Assembly (NCBI RefSeq): GCF_003265345.1
Contig: NZ_QFWW01000001.1
Location: forward strand, 584,427 to 648,426
Origin: Lentzea terrae
GTDB taxonomy: Bacteria; Actinomycetota; Actinomycetes; Mycobacteriales; Pseudonocardiaceae
DNA length: 64,000 bases
Reading direction: 5' to 3'
Shown: piece by piece, positions 18,914-28,304 of the stretch
Layout: each line of letters opens with the position of its first letter
Position numbering within the stretch: position 1 is the first letter of the stretch
The notes under the pieces: model-generated
Seen by the model: the letters and a program-made list of their open reading frames with translations, nothing else
Database searches by the model: none
What the model was told of the DNA's origin: nothing
Position numbers and translations under genes: made by a program

Positions 18914-19020
18914 GATCTCGATGCCGCCACACCCCTCACAACCTGGGCAGACTCTTCTTTACACTCGCTTAGGCGCGTCGACACGCACCGGAAACGACCA
19001 TCTGGGGCGATACTTCTCCA

Positions 19021-19680
19021 ATGCGGGTGCTGTTGGTCGAGGACGACGACGGTGTCGCCGACGCGCTGGTCGAGGCGCTGCGGGCGAACGGACACCGGCC
19101 TGCCCGCGTGCGCAGAGGCGCCGACGCGTTGATCGCGCACCGCGACGCCGACGTGGTCCTGCTCGACCTCGGCCTGCCCGACCAGGACGGCCTGGAGGTG
19201 CTGCGCAAGCTCCGCAAGATCGACCCGGTGCCGGTGCTCGTGCTGACCGCGCGCGGCGACGAACGGACGGTGGTGCGCGGGTTGCGCCTGGGCGCGGACG
19301 ACTACCTGGTGAAGCCGGTGCGGCTGGCCGAGCTGCTGGCCCGCATCGACGCGGTGGCGCGGCGCAGCGCGGCCCGGTCGCGGGAGCCGGGCGACATCGT
19401 GCGGGTGTCCGATGTGGAGATCGACCTGCAGAGCCGTCAGGTGCTGGTCGGCGGGCGCGAGATCTCGTTGACCACCAAGGAGTTCGACGTGCTGGCGGTG
19501 CTGGCGCGCCGGCCGGGCACGGCGGTGAGCCGGCAGCAGCTGATGGACGAGGTGTGGGGCAACGCCTTCGTGGCGGTGTCGCGGACCCTGGACGTGCATC
19601 TGACCCAGCTGCGCGCCAAGCTCGACCGGCCGGGGCTGCTGCACACGATCCGCGGTTTCGGCTACCGGCTCGGTGAATAG
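19021..19680 (+). CDS. Response regulator, OmpR/PhoB family (TctD-like)
   Basis: The 219-residue product has a receiver domain with the acidic pair EDDD at 8-11, phosphoacceptor aspartate in LLDLGLPDQDG (about residue 52), T in LTARGD and K in VKPVRL. A C-terminal winged-helix DNA-binding domain follows (EISLTTKEFDVLAVLARRPG, TLDVHLTQLRAKL). It probably activates or represses the divergent carrier. Its stop is directly followed by the kinase ATG. Confidence 0.92.
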   Translation: MRVLLVEDDDGVADALVEALRANGHRPARVRRGADALIAHRDADVVLLDLGLPDQDGLEVLRKLRKIDPVPVLVLTARGDERTVVRGLRLGADDYLVKPVRLAELLARIDAVARRSAARSREPGDIVRVSDVEIDLQSRQVLVGGREISLTTKEFDVLAVLARRPGTAVSRQQLMDEVWGNAFVAVSRTLDVHLTQLRAKLDRPGLLHTIRGFGYRLGE

Positions 19681-20985
19681 ATGCGGCAACGGCTTCTGTT
19701 GGTGCTGCTGCTCTTCTCGTTGTCGGCAGTCACCGCGTTCGCCGTGCCGTTGCTGATGAGCACCGCGTCCGAACGCACCCAGCAGTTCGTGATCAGCCGC
19801 ACCGCCGACCTCGACCGCTTCGCCACCCTGCCCGCCGACGTCGTGGTGTCGGAGGCGTTGCGGTACCACGAGATCTACGGCGAGGAGGTCGTGGTCGTCA
19901 ACGCGGCCGGCGAGCCCGTCGTCGAGGCCGGCATGTCCGTGGAGGACGTCTCCGCCCAGATCGACGCCGCGTTGCGCAACCAGCCCGCCGCGCCCGTGCC
20001 GACCGTCATGCCGTGGACCGGCGGCGACGTCCTGTTCGCCCGCCCCGTCGGCACCGGCACGAAGGTTGCGGGCGCGGTCGTGCTCCGGGCGTCCACGTCG
20101 GTGGCCGCGCTGGACGTGGCTCGGCGGTGGGCGATCGTGCTGGCAGGAGCGTTGCTGGCGGCCTGCGCGTGCGTGCTGCTGGCTCTCGTGGTCGCCCGCT
20201 GGCTGCTGCGGCCGTTGAAAGAACTCGATCGAGGCGTCCGCGCCGTCGCGGAGGGCCAGCGGCGCACGCACGTGGCCGACACCGCCGGGCCGGCCGAGCT
20301 GCGGGCGTTGTCCGAGTCGTTCAACCGCATGTCCGACGCCGTCGCCGAGGCCGCCGACCAGCAACGACGACTGATCGCCGACGCCTCGCACCAGCTGCGC
20401 AACCCGATGGCGGCGTTGCGGCTGCGCGTGGACATGCTGCCTTCCAACGGCTCGTTGCTCACCGAGGTCGAACGTCTGGAGTCGTTGCTGGACGGACTGC
20501 TCGCGCTGGCGTCGGCGGAGAGCACCGCCACCGAACGCGCGGCGGGCGGCGTCGAGCCCGAACTGGCCGATCTGCAGGTCGTGGCGCACGACCGCGTGGA
20601 CGCGTGGCGGGCGGCGGCCCAGTCGGCGGGCGCGACGATCACCGTTGAGGATCGCGCGCCCGGTTTGGTGCGGTGCGCGGTGTCGGATCTGGCACAGGTG
20701 CTGGACGTGTTGCTGGACAACGCCATCAAGTACGGCGGCTCCGAGATCGCGGTCGTGTGCGACCGGGCGACGCTGGTCGTGCGGGACAACGGCCCTGGCT
20801 TGTCCAAAAAGGACATCAAGCACGCGACGGAACGGTTCTGGCGCGGCGACGACTCGCAGCGCGGCACCGGGCTGGGGCTGGCCATCGCGGAACGGATCGT
20901 GACGGCGCACAACGGAAAGCTGACGCTGCACACGAACGGCGGGCTGGTGGTCACGGTGGAACTGCCGAAGGAGCCGCTGCTGTGA
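19681..20985 (+). CDS. Sensor histidine kinase
   Basis: The 434-residue product has two membrane helices (about 4-24 and 144-168) around an extracytoplasmic domain of about 120 residues. A HAMP domain precedes the phospho-histidine motif DASHQLRNPM (H at about 239). N-box DNAIKYG, G1 DNGPGL and G2 GTGLGLAIAERI complete the kinase. It phosphorylates the preceding regulator. The periplasmic-type domain may contact the binding protein encoded immediately after it, as proposed for TctE-like kinases; that link is inferred. Confidence 0.92.
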   Translation: MRQRLLLVLLLFSLSAVTAFAVPLLMSTASERTQQFVISRTADLDRFATLPADVVVSEALRYHEIYGEEVVVVNAAGEPVVEAGMSVEDVSAQIDAALRNQPAAPVPTVMPWTGGDVLFARPVGTGTKVAGAVVLRASTSVAALDVARRWAIVLAGALLAACACVLLALVVARWLLRPLKELDRGVRAVAEGQRRTHVADTAGPAELRALSESFNRMSDAVAEAADQQRRLIADASHQLRNPMAALRLRVDMLPSNGSLLTEVERLESLLDGLLALASAESTATERAAGGVEPELADLQVVAHDRVDAWRAAAQSAGATITVEDRAPGLVRCAVSDLAQVLDVLLDNAIKYGGSEIAVVCDRATLVVRDNGPGLSKKDIKHATERFWRGDDSQRGTGLGLAIAERIVTAHNGKLTLHTNGGLVVTVELPKEPLL

Positions 20986-21845
20986 AGCGTCGAACCTTCT
21001 TGCTGACCGTGCTCGCGCTGACCGCGTGCGGCACCAGCGAACCCAGCGGCACCATCACCATCGCGGGCGGCGAGCCAGGCGGCTTCTACAACGACTTCGC
21101 GGCCCTTCTCTCCCGCCTCTCCCCCAGCCCGCTGACCATCTCGCCCCTCCAGACCGGCGGCAGCGCGGACAACCTCAAACACCTCCGCGAACGCACCGCC
21201 GACCTCGGCCTCACGCTGAGCGACAGCGCCCACCTGGAACAGGGCATCGTCGCCCTGGGCCGCGTCTACGAGAACTACCTGCAACTGGTGGTCCTGGCCG
21301 ACTCCCCGTACCGAACCCCGGCCGACCTGATCGGCAAGCCGGTGTCGCTCGGCGCCGCCGGCTCCGGCGCCGCACTGCAAGGCGAACGGCTCGCGTTGGG
21401 CGTGAAAGAAGAGCACTACCCGCTCCGCAACGCCATCGACGCCCTGAAAGCGGGCGAGATCGCCGCGCTGCTGTGGTCCGGCGGCGTCCCGACCCCGGAG
21501 CTCAACAAGGCGAGCGGCATCCGGTTGCTGCCGCTCGACAGCTTCCTGCCGAGGCTGCGGCAGGACTACGGCAAGGTCTACGAACGCGTGGACGTCCGCA
21601 TGGGCGTGTACGGCTCGCAAGCCGACATCCCCACGATCGGCACGCCGAACCTGCTGGTGTGCCGGCCGGATCTCAGCGCCGAGTACGCGAGCGCCGTCGT
21701 GCGGCTGCTGGTCGCCAAGGCCGCGCAGCTCGTGCCGGACCAGGCGCTCGGCACCCAGTACCTCGACGTGCGCAGCCTCATCGACACGGGCAAAGTGCCA
21801 TTGCATCCTGGCGCGGCGACGGAGTACCGGAGGTTGCACGGATGA
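20982..21845 (+). CDS. TAXI-family solute-binding lipoprotein without TRAP permease
   Basis: This 287-residue protein has a short lipoprotein signal with lipobox LTAC (about residues 13-16). The TAXI (TRAP-associated extracytoplasmic immunogenic) fold follows: TIAGGEPGGFYNDFAALLS, LQTGGSADNL, and PYRTPADLIGKPVSLGAAGSG. These proteins bind carboxylates or glutamate-like ligands for tripartite TRAP transporters, but no DctM/DctQ gene exists in the window. Its GTG overlaps the kinase stop (GTGA), so it is coupled to the two-component system. A sensory co-receptor role is therefore more likely than transport. Confidence 0.82.
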   Translation: MKRRTFLLTVLALTACGTSEPSGTITIAGGEPGGFYNDFAALLSRLSPSPLTISPLQTGGSADNLKHLRERTADLGLTLSDSAHLEQGIVALGRVYENYLQLVVLADSPYRTPADLIGKPVSLGAAGSGAALQGERLALGVKEEHYPLRNAIDALKAGEIAALLWSGGVPTPELNKASGIRLLPLDSFLPRLRQDYGKVYERVDVRMGVYGSQADIPTIGTPNLLVCRPDLSAEYASAVVRLLVAKAAQLVPDQALGTQYLDVRSLIDTGKVPLHPGAATEYRRLHG

Positions 21846-22375
21846 TCATCACGATGGCGTCGATCTCGCTGGACGGCTTCATGGAGGGGCCGGACCACGA
21901 CATCAGCTGGCACCAGGTCGACGACGCGATGCTCGAGTACTTCAACGTCGAGCTCGCCAGGATGAGCCGGTTCATCGACGGCCGCCGCAACCACGAGACG
22001 ATGCTCGAAGCGTGGCCGCACACCGACGAGCACCCCGAGTGGCCGCAGCCGATGCACGACTTCGGCCGGATCTGGCGGGAGATGCCCAAGATCGTCTACT
22101 CGCGGACGCTCCAGACCGCCGAGTGGAACACCGCGGTCAAGCGCGAGATCGACCCGGACGAGATCAGGGCCTTGCCAGGCGACAGCATGGTCGGCGGCTC
22201 GCAGCTGGTCGGGTCGTTCTTCGAGCACGACCTGATCGACGAGGTCCGCCTCTACGTCAACCCGGTCGCGCTCGGCAGCGGCACACCGTTCTTCAAGAAG
22301 CCGAACGCCCTGACGCTCAAGAGCACCAGGGCGTTCAAAACCGGCGTGGTGGAACTGATCTACGGAAGTCTCTGA
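21842..22375 (+). CDS. Dihydrofolate reductase family protein (RibD C-terminal-like)
   Basis: The 177-residue product has MASISLDGFMEGPDHDISWH at the N-terminus and DSMVGGSQLVGSFF near residue 115, both typical of the YwjB/RibD_C group of putative NADPH-dependent reductases. Physiological substrates are unknown. The ATG overlaps the stop of the binding-protein gene (ATGA), making it the last gene of the regulator-kinase-lipoprotein operon. Its 3' end overlaps the convergent VWA gene by 16 bases. Confidence 0.78.
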   Translation: MIITMASISLDGFMEGPDHDISWHQVDDAMLEYFNVELARMSRFIDGRRNHETMLEAWPHTDEHPEWPQPMHDFGRIWREMPKIVYSRTLQTAEWNTAVKREIDPDEIRALPGDSMVGGSQLVGSFFEHDLIDEVRLYVNPVALGSGTPFFKKPNALTLKSTRAFKTGVVELIYGSL

Positions 22376-23325
22376 CCCAGCAGCAGAGCCGCCGCGGCCG
22401 CGAACATCGCCGTCATCGTGCCGAGCAACAGCCACGGCTTCGACGCGTCCGCCTGCTTCTTCTCGTAGCCGATCTGCTCGCCGAGCGTGTCGTACACCCG
22501 GCGCAGCTCCTCGGCGGAGGCAGCCTTGAAGAACTCGCCGCCGGAGATCTTCGCGATCTCCTTCATCGAGTCGTCGTCGACCGGCACGGACTGCTGCCTG
22601 CCCTCGATGTCCACCACGCCGTCCTCCGTGCCGAACGAGATCGTGGAGATCGGGATCCCGGCCTTCTTGGCGTCCTCGGCGGCGTCGAAGGCCTTGCGCG
22701 TACCCACGGTCTCCTTGCCGTCCGTCATCAGCACGATGCGGGCGGGCGGCGGGCCCTCGGCGCCACCGACGACCTTGCCGAACGAGTCGATCGACGCCAT
22801 CGCGGCCACCAGCGCGTCACCGGTCGCGGTCGACTGCGCGAGCTTCAGCCCGTCGATCGACTGCGTGACGGCCGCACGGTCCGTCGTAGGCGCCACCAGC
22901 ACGGTGGCCGAGCCGGCGAACGAGATCAGGCCGAGGTTGATGCCCGGCGTCAAACCCTCCGCGAACGACTTGGCGGCTACCTGAGCGGCCTCCAGACGCG
23001 ACGGCTTGACGTCGGTGGCCTTCATCGACAGCGACACGTCGACCACGAGCATCACGGTCGCCCGGTTGCGCGGCACGCGTTGCTCGGACGTCGGGCCCGC
23101 CAGAGCCACGGTCAGCAACGCCAGAGCGGCCAGCAGGAACGCCGCCGGCACGTGCCGCGACCAACGCTCCCGTTTGGGCGCGACCTTCTCCAGCAGCTCC
23201 AGGTTGGTGAACCGCAGCACGCGCTTGCGGCGCATCCGCTGCACGAAGACATAGGCGGCCGTGAGCACAGCCACCGCGACCAGCAGCAGGAACCACCACG
23301 GGGCGACGAAGTTCGAGAAGCTCAT
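22360..23325 (-). CDS. Membrane-anchored VWA protein (Rv1481-like, BatA type)
   Basis: This 321-residue protein has membrane helices at the N-terminus (WWFLLLVAVAVLTAAYVFV), around residue 62-78 and at the C-terminus (WLLLGTMTAMFAAAAALLLG). Between the last two lies a VWA domain with metal site DVSLSMKATD and a TATGDAL...TDGKE arrangement. It is the third gene of a moxR-DUF58-VWA set, coupled by ATGA overlap. The set resembles M. tuberculosis moxR1-Rv1480-Rv1481, where it is linked to envelope stress and oxidative tolerance. The clients are unknown. Confidence 0.88.
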   Translation of the reverse strand: MSFSNFVAPWWFLLLVAVAVLTAAYVFVQRMRRKRVLRFTNLELLEKVAPKRERWSRHVPAAFLLAALALLTVALAGPTSEQRVPRNRATVMLVVDVSLSMKATDVKPSRLEAAQVAAKSFAEGLTPGINLGLISFAGSATVLVAPTTDRAAVTQSIDGLKLAQSTATGDALVAAMASIDSFGKVVGGAEGPPPARIVLMTDGKETVGTRKAFDAAEDAKKAGIPISTISFGTEDGVVDIEGRQQSVPVDDDSMKEIAKISGGEFFKAASAEELRRVYDTLGEQIGYEKKQADASKPWLLLGTMTAMFAAAAALLLGQRLP

Positions 23326-24265
23326 GCGACACCCCCAGACCAGCGGCGCTTGCGCGCCACCACGAAACGAACGGTGTCCGCGATCCAGTCGGAATCGGTT
23401 CGCAGCACCAGATGCCCGGCCCCCGCCCGGCGCAGCCCCGCCGCCACGTCGGCCCGGTGTTCCGCGGCCGCCGCGTTGAACTCCTTGCGCAGCAACGCGG
23501 ACGCGGTCACCTCGCGCTGCCGCCCGCTCTCCGGGTCGGACAGCACGACGGTGCCGACCTCCGGCAGGTCGACGTCACGCGGGTCGACGATCTCGATGGC
23601 GACGATGTCGTGCCGCGCGGACAACGCGCGCAGCGGACGTTGCCACTCCATGCCACCGAGGAAGTCCGAGATCACCACGATCAGGCCGCGCCGCCGCGGT
23701 GGCCTGCGCAGCTGTTCCAGCAACGCCGCCAGGTCGCCGCGGGTGCCCTCTTCCGCCCGCGGGATCTCGGCGATCTTGCGGATCATGCCGCGCGCGTACG
23801 CCAGCCCGCCGCGCGCCGGGATGCGGAGGTTCTCCGCGCCCGTCGAGACCGCGGCGCCGATGCGGTTGCCGCCGCCGCGCGTCAGGTGCGCGACCGCGGC
23901 CGTCGCGGCGATGACCAGGTCGCGCTTCTCGCAGGCCGCCGTGCCGAAGTCGAGCGACGGCGACAGGTCGATCGCCAGCCACGTCTCCAGCTCGCGGTCG
24001 GCGACCGTCTCGCGGATGTGCGGCACCGTCGTGCGCGCGGTGACCGCCCAGTCCATCCGGCGCACGTCGTCGCCGGGCTGGTACGTGCGCGCCTCACCCG
24101 GTTCGGTGCCCGGTCCCGGCACGAGGCCGAGGTGGTTGCCCTGCAGCAGGCCGTCGAGACGGCGCCGGACGTCGAGCTCCAGCATGCGCAGCGCGGCTTC
24201 CATCCGGACTCCGCGCAGGATCGGCGGCGCCCACGAGGGACGCTCCTTCTCCACCTTCTCGCGGC

Positions 24266-24269
<4 letters not shown>
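23322..24269 (-). CDS. DUF58 domain protein (Rv1480-like)
   Basis: The 315-residue product has the DUF58 core signature G-RTYQPGDDVRRMDWAVTAR at about 74-94 and a VWA-like alpha/beta region after it (LAIDLSPSLDFGT, LIVVISDFLGGMEW). DUF58 proteins accompany MoxR ATPases and are believed to bridge the ATPase with the membrane VWA protein. It is translationally coupled on both sides (GTGA with moxR, ATGA with the VWA gene). Confidence 0.9.
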
Positions 24270-25315
<1,046 letters not shown>

Positions 25316-25376
25316 GTGCGGGCCTCCATGCGGAACAGGGTTTACCGATAGTGGAACAGTCTTACTCTTCGCCTGT

Positions 25377-25907
25377 TCAACCGCTGTGAAGGGTGTCCAG
25401 GTCGGCAGGCGTGTCGACGTCCCGCGCCTCACCGGGCAAAGCGGACACCTCCACGGGGTTCAACGCCTGGAGAGTCTTGCGCAACGGCTGGTTCTGCGGA
25501 TCTTCAGGTAGGGCCTGGCGCAGCTCAGCCGCGTTCCAGCAGCCGATCAGCCACTGCGTGCGATCGTCTTTGAGCACAGCGTTGCGGCCCGTCGCCCTCA
25601 GCCTCGTGATCGTGTCTTTGGTGATTCCCGGTTGATCCACGGCAAGAACCGCGACCCACTCGGCGGTGACGTGAGCGAGCCCTGCCGCCAGTCCGGCCAG
25701 CGGTCCACCACCAGGTGGATCTTCCCGCGCCCAGACGATGTTCGGGACGTCTTTCTCCGGCCCCACAACGACGATCTCGCCCGCATCATCCACAACGGAC
25801 AGAACGTGGTCGAGCAGCGTTGCGTCCCGATAGGACAGTGCGGCCTTGTCGACGCCACCCAGCCGTTCACCCTTGCCACCGGTGAGGATGATCGCCGCGT
25901 ACGTCAT
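25377..25907 (-). CDS. mobA: Molybdenum cofactor guanylyltransferase-like protein
   Basis: The 176-residue product has the nucleotidyltransferase start AAIILTGGKGERLGGVDKA (signature GG-x-RLGG-x-K), a GPLAGLAAGL motif and VLAVDQPG (metal-binding DxP-like). It would transfer GMP from GTP to molybdopterin. It is shorter than E. coli MobA, and the assignment is by motif only. Its ATG overlaps the stop of the upstream tetR gene (ATGA), so it is co-expressed with that regulator rather than with other Mo-cofactor genes, none of which are in the window. Confidence 0.72.
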   Translation of the reverse strand: MTYAAIILTGGKGERLGGVDKAALSYRDATLLDHVLSVVDDAGEIVVVGPEKDVPNIVWAREDPPGGGPLAGLAAGLAHVTAEWVAVLAVDQPGITKDTITRLRATGRNAVLKDDRTQWLIGCWNAAELRQALPEDPQNQPLRKTLQALNPVEVSALPGEARDVDTPADLDTLHSG

Positions 25908-26587
25908 GCCCTGCTCCTGATGTGCGCGGCAACACCTTCCAGGAACAGGTGCAGACCGAAGTCGAAGTCGGCCCCGAGGTCCTCGGCCCGGACCACGTCG
26001 TCGAGGTCGAACACGCCGGACTCGATGATCTCGGCGAGCGCGGGCATCGCGCGGGGGTCGACGATCTCGCGCAGCCGCTGCCCGTACTGGTGGTTGAACT
26101 GGGCGGGGTCGTTCTCGAAGCCCTGGGCCAGCGTGCCGATCAGCCGCGCCTCACCCTGCGCGAACGTCGACAGGCCCATCACGACACCGATCTTCTCCGC
26201 CGGCTCCAGCGGGACGTCTTCGAGGGCGGTGAGCGCGCTGTCGAGCCAACGGAGGTTCTTCGGACCCACCGGCGGACCGCTGATCGGGATCTGCAGGAAC
26301 CACGGGCGCCTGCGAATGGCCACGAGCACCGCTTTCGCCCAGAACCCGAGCTTGTCGCGCCAGTCGCCGTCCGGCAGCGGAGGCGGCTCCTCCATCGCCG
26401 AGTCCCACATCAACGCAAGCAGCTCGTCCTTGCTCTTCACGTGCCGGTACAGCGCCATCGTGGCGTTGCCCATCTCCGCCGCGACGCGGGCCATCGACAC
26501 GGAAGCGAGCCCCTCGGCGTCCGCGATCGCGATGGCGGCCCGCGTGATGTCGGCGGCGTCGATGGTCGGCTTGCGCCCCCTTTTCAT
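25904..26587 (-). CDS. TetR-family repressor of the divergent ABC exporter
   Basis: The 227-residue product has an N-terminal helix-turn-helix (DITRAAIAIADAEGLASVSM, MARVAAEMGNATMALYRHVK) followed by a TetR_C_1-like ligand domain. It is divergent from a DrrA/DrrB-type transporter pair, and the 77-base gap contains two inverted repeats with matching GCGTA/TACGC half-sites. It therefore very likely represses itself and the exporter until a drug-like ligand binds. Confidence 0.9.
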   Translation of the reverse strand: MKRGRKPTIDAADITRAAIAIADAEGLASVSMARVAAEMGNATMALYRHVKSKDELLALMWDSAMEEPPPLPDGDWRDKLGFWAKAVLVAIRRRPWFLQIPISGPPVGPKNLRWLDSALTALEDVPLEPAEKIGVVMGLSTFAQGEARLIGTLAQGFENDPAQFNHQYGQRLREIVDPRAMPALAEIIESGVFDLDDVVRAEDLGADFDFGLHLFLEGVAAHIRSRA

Positions 26588-26606
26588 ACCCCCTAGTCAA
26601 ACAGAT

Positions 26607-26621
26607 GCGTATGCCATACGC
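26607..26621. promoter_or_regulatory. TetR operator 1
   Basis: Perfect 15-base palindrome GCGTATG-C-CATACGC, 20 bases upstream of the tetR start. Its half-sites recur at 26634-26650. Confidence 0.75.
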
Positions 26622-26633
26622 TAATTCAGGTTT

Positions 26634-26650
26634 TGCGTATGAGGTACGCA
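26634..26650. promoter_or_regulatory. TetR operator 2
   Basis: TGCGTA-tgagg-TACGCA, sharing the GCGTA/TACGC half-sites of operator 1, with centres 28 bp apart. It ends 15 bases before the exporter's ATG and would block its transcription. Confidence 0.7.
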
Positions 26651-26664
26651 TAAAAGGGGGTTCG

Positions 26665-27564
26665 ATGATCGTCGAGACGGACGGCCTGACGAAGAGGTAC
26701 GGCGCACAGACCGTGCTCAAGGGCCTGGACCTGAAAGTGGCGGAGGGGTCGGTGCTCGCGTTGCTGGGGCCGAACGGCGCGGGCAAGACGACCACGATCC
26801 GCATCCTGAGCACGCTGACCAGGCCGGATGGCGGCACGGCGCGCATCGACGGGTTCGACGTGGTGCGGGAGGCGGCGAAGGTGCGCGGCGTGATCAGCCT
26901 GACCGGCCAGTACGCGGCCGTGGACGAGGAGCAGACCGGCCGGGAGAACCTGGTGATGATCGCGCGGCTACGCCGTTTCTCCCGCTCAGCGGCACGAACG
27001 CGGTCGGCGGAGCTGCTGGAGCGGTTCGACCTGGTGGACGCGGCGGACCGGCGGGTGAAGACCTGCTCCGGTGGCATGCGACGCCGGCTGGACCTCGCGA
27101 TGAGCCTGGTCGCGCGGCCGCGGCTGCTGTTCCTGGACGAACCGACGACCGGACTCGACCCGGTGAGCCGCACGACGATGTGGGACGCGATCGGCGACCT
27201 GGTGCGCGACGGCGTGACGATCTTCCTCACCACGCAGTACCTGGAGGAGGCCGACCGGCTCGCGGACCGGATCGTGGTGCTGCACAACGGTGGCGTGGTC
27301 GCGGACGGCACCGCCGACGCGCTCAAGAACCAGGTCGGCGGGACCCGGCTCGACCTCGACTTCGCCAGTGCGGCCGACGCCGGGCGCGCGGAGGCGTTGC
27401 TCGGCGGCGTGCGGACCGAGTCGCGGCTGAGCGTGCCGTCCGACGGCAGCGCGACGCACGTGCACCGCGTGCTGGACGACCTGTTGGCCGCCGGTGTGCG
27501 CACGGAACGGGTGTCCACCCACCGCCCGACGTTGGACGACGTGTTCGTGGCGGTGGCGGCATGA
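26665..27564 (+). CDS. Daunorubicin-resistance type ABC ATPase (DrrA-like)
   Basis: The 299-residue product has Walker A GPNGAGKTT at about 40-48, signature CSGGMRRRLDLAMSL, Walker B LLFLDEPTTGLDP and a DrrA C-terminal extension ending HRPTLDDVFVAV. The ATG at 26665 follows an AGGGGG ribosome-binding site. A longer frame from 26605 would cross both operators. It powers the permease encoded next, with which it overlaps (ATGA). Substrates of this group are usually hydrophobic drugs or lipids. Confidence 0.92.
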   Translation: MIVETDGLTKRYGAQTVLKGLDLKVAEGSVLALLGPNGAGKTTTIRILSTLTRPDGGTARIDGFDVVREAAKVRGVISLTGQYAAVDEEQTGRENLVMIARLRRFSRSAARTRSAELLERFDLVDAADRRVKTCSGGMRRRLDLAMSLVARPRLLFLDEPTTGLDPVSRTTMWDAIGDLVRDGVTIFLTTQYLEEADRLADRIVVLHNGGVVADGTADALKNQVGGTRLDLDFASAADAGRAEALLGGVRTESRLSVPSDGSATHVHRVLDDLLAAGVRTERVSTHRPTLDDVFVAVAA

Positions 27565-28304
27565 CCGGAACGCTCACAATGGTCGGCCGCAGCGTGCGGT
27601 TGAGCCGGCGCGCCCTCGACACGCTGCTGATGTCGATCCTGCTGCCGGTGATGATGATGGCGCTGTTCGTCTACGTGTTCGGCGGCGCCATCGCCATCGG
27701 AACGTCCTATGTGAACTACGTGGTGCCCGGAATCATCGTGCTGTGCACCGGTTACGGCGCCACGTCGACCGGCATGTCGGTGGCCGACGACATGAAGAAG
27801 GGCGCCGTCGACCGGTTCCGCTCGATGCCCATCAGCAGCTTCGCCGTGTTGACCGGGCACGTCACCGCGTCCGTGGCCCGCAACGCCCTCGCCACGGTGA
27901 TCGTCGTGCTCGCGGCCGTCGGGATGGGGTTCCGGCCGTCGGCAACCGTGCTCGACTGGGTGCTCGCGATGGGCTTGCTGCTGCTGTACGTGCTGGCGTT
28001 GTCGTGGCTCGCCGCGGGTGTGGGCGTCATCGCGCGGTCGGTGGAGTCGGCGAGCGTGTTCAGCTTCTTCATGCTGTTCCTGCCGTACCTGAGCAGCGCG
28101 TTCGTGCCGACCGCCACCATGCCGGCGGCGCTGCGGGTGATCAGCGAGCACCAGCCGATCACCCCGATCATCGAGACGGTGCGGGCGTTGCTGACCTCCG
28201 CCCCGGCCAGTTCCGGCTGGCTCGCGCTGGCGTGGGCGGGCGGGTTGCTGGTGGTGGCCTTCTCGTTGGCCACCTGGCTGTTCCGGCGGATCAGCTCCCG
28301 TTGA
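27561..28304 (+). CDS. ABC-2 permease (DrrB-like)
   Basis: The 247-residue product has about six membrane helices, the first being LLMSILLPVMMMALFVYVFG. The conserved loop DDMKKGAVDRFRSMPIS and the LPYLSSAFVPTATMP segment are typical of daunorubicin exporter permeases. It is the partner of the preceding ATPase. Its 3' end overlaps the convergent aldo/keto reductase by 14 bases. Confidence 0.9.
   Translation: MTGTLTMVGRSVRLSRRALDTLLMSILLPVMMMALFVYVFGGAIAIGTSYVNYVVPGIIVLCTGYGATSTGMSVADDMKKGAVDRFRSMPISSFAVLTGHVTASVARNALATVIVVLAAVGMGFRPSATVLDWVLAMGLLLLYVLALSWLAAGVGVIARSVESASVFSFFMLFLPYLSSAFVPTATMPAALRVISEHQPITPIIETVRALLTSAPASSGWLALAWAGGLLVVAFSLATWLFRRISSR

Noticed and set aside
18901-20931. A 676-codon minus-strand frame opposite the two-component genes
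   Set aside because: Antisense to unmistakable receiver and kinase motifs.
25354-25378. GAACAG...CTGTTC as a LexA box upstream of moxR
   Set aside because: The 13-base spacer does not fit the actinobacterial LexA pattern GAAC-N4-GTTC.
26151-28151. A 666-codon minus-strand frame overlapping the ABC exporter
   Set aside because: It crosses the tetR/exporter gap and is antisense to DrrA/DrrB motifs.
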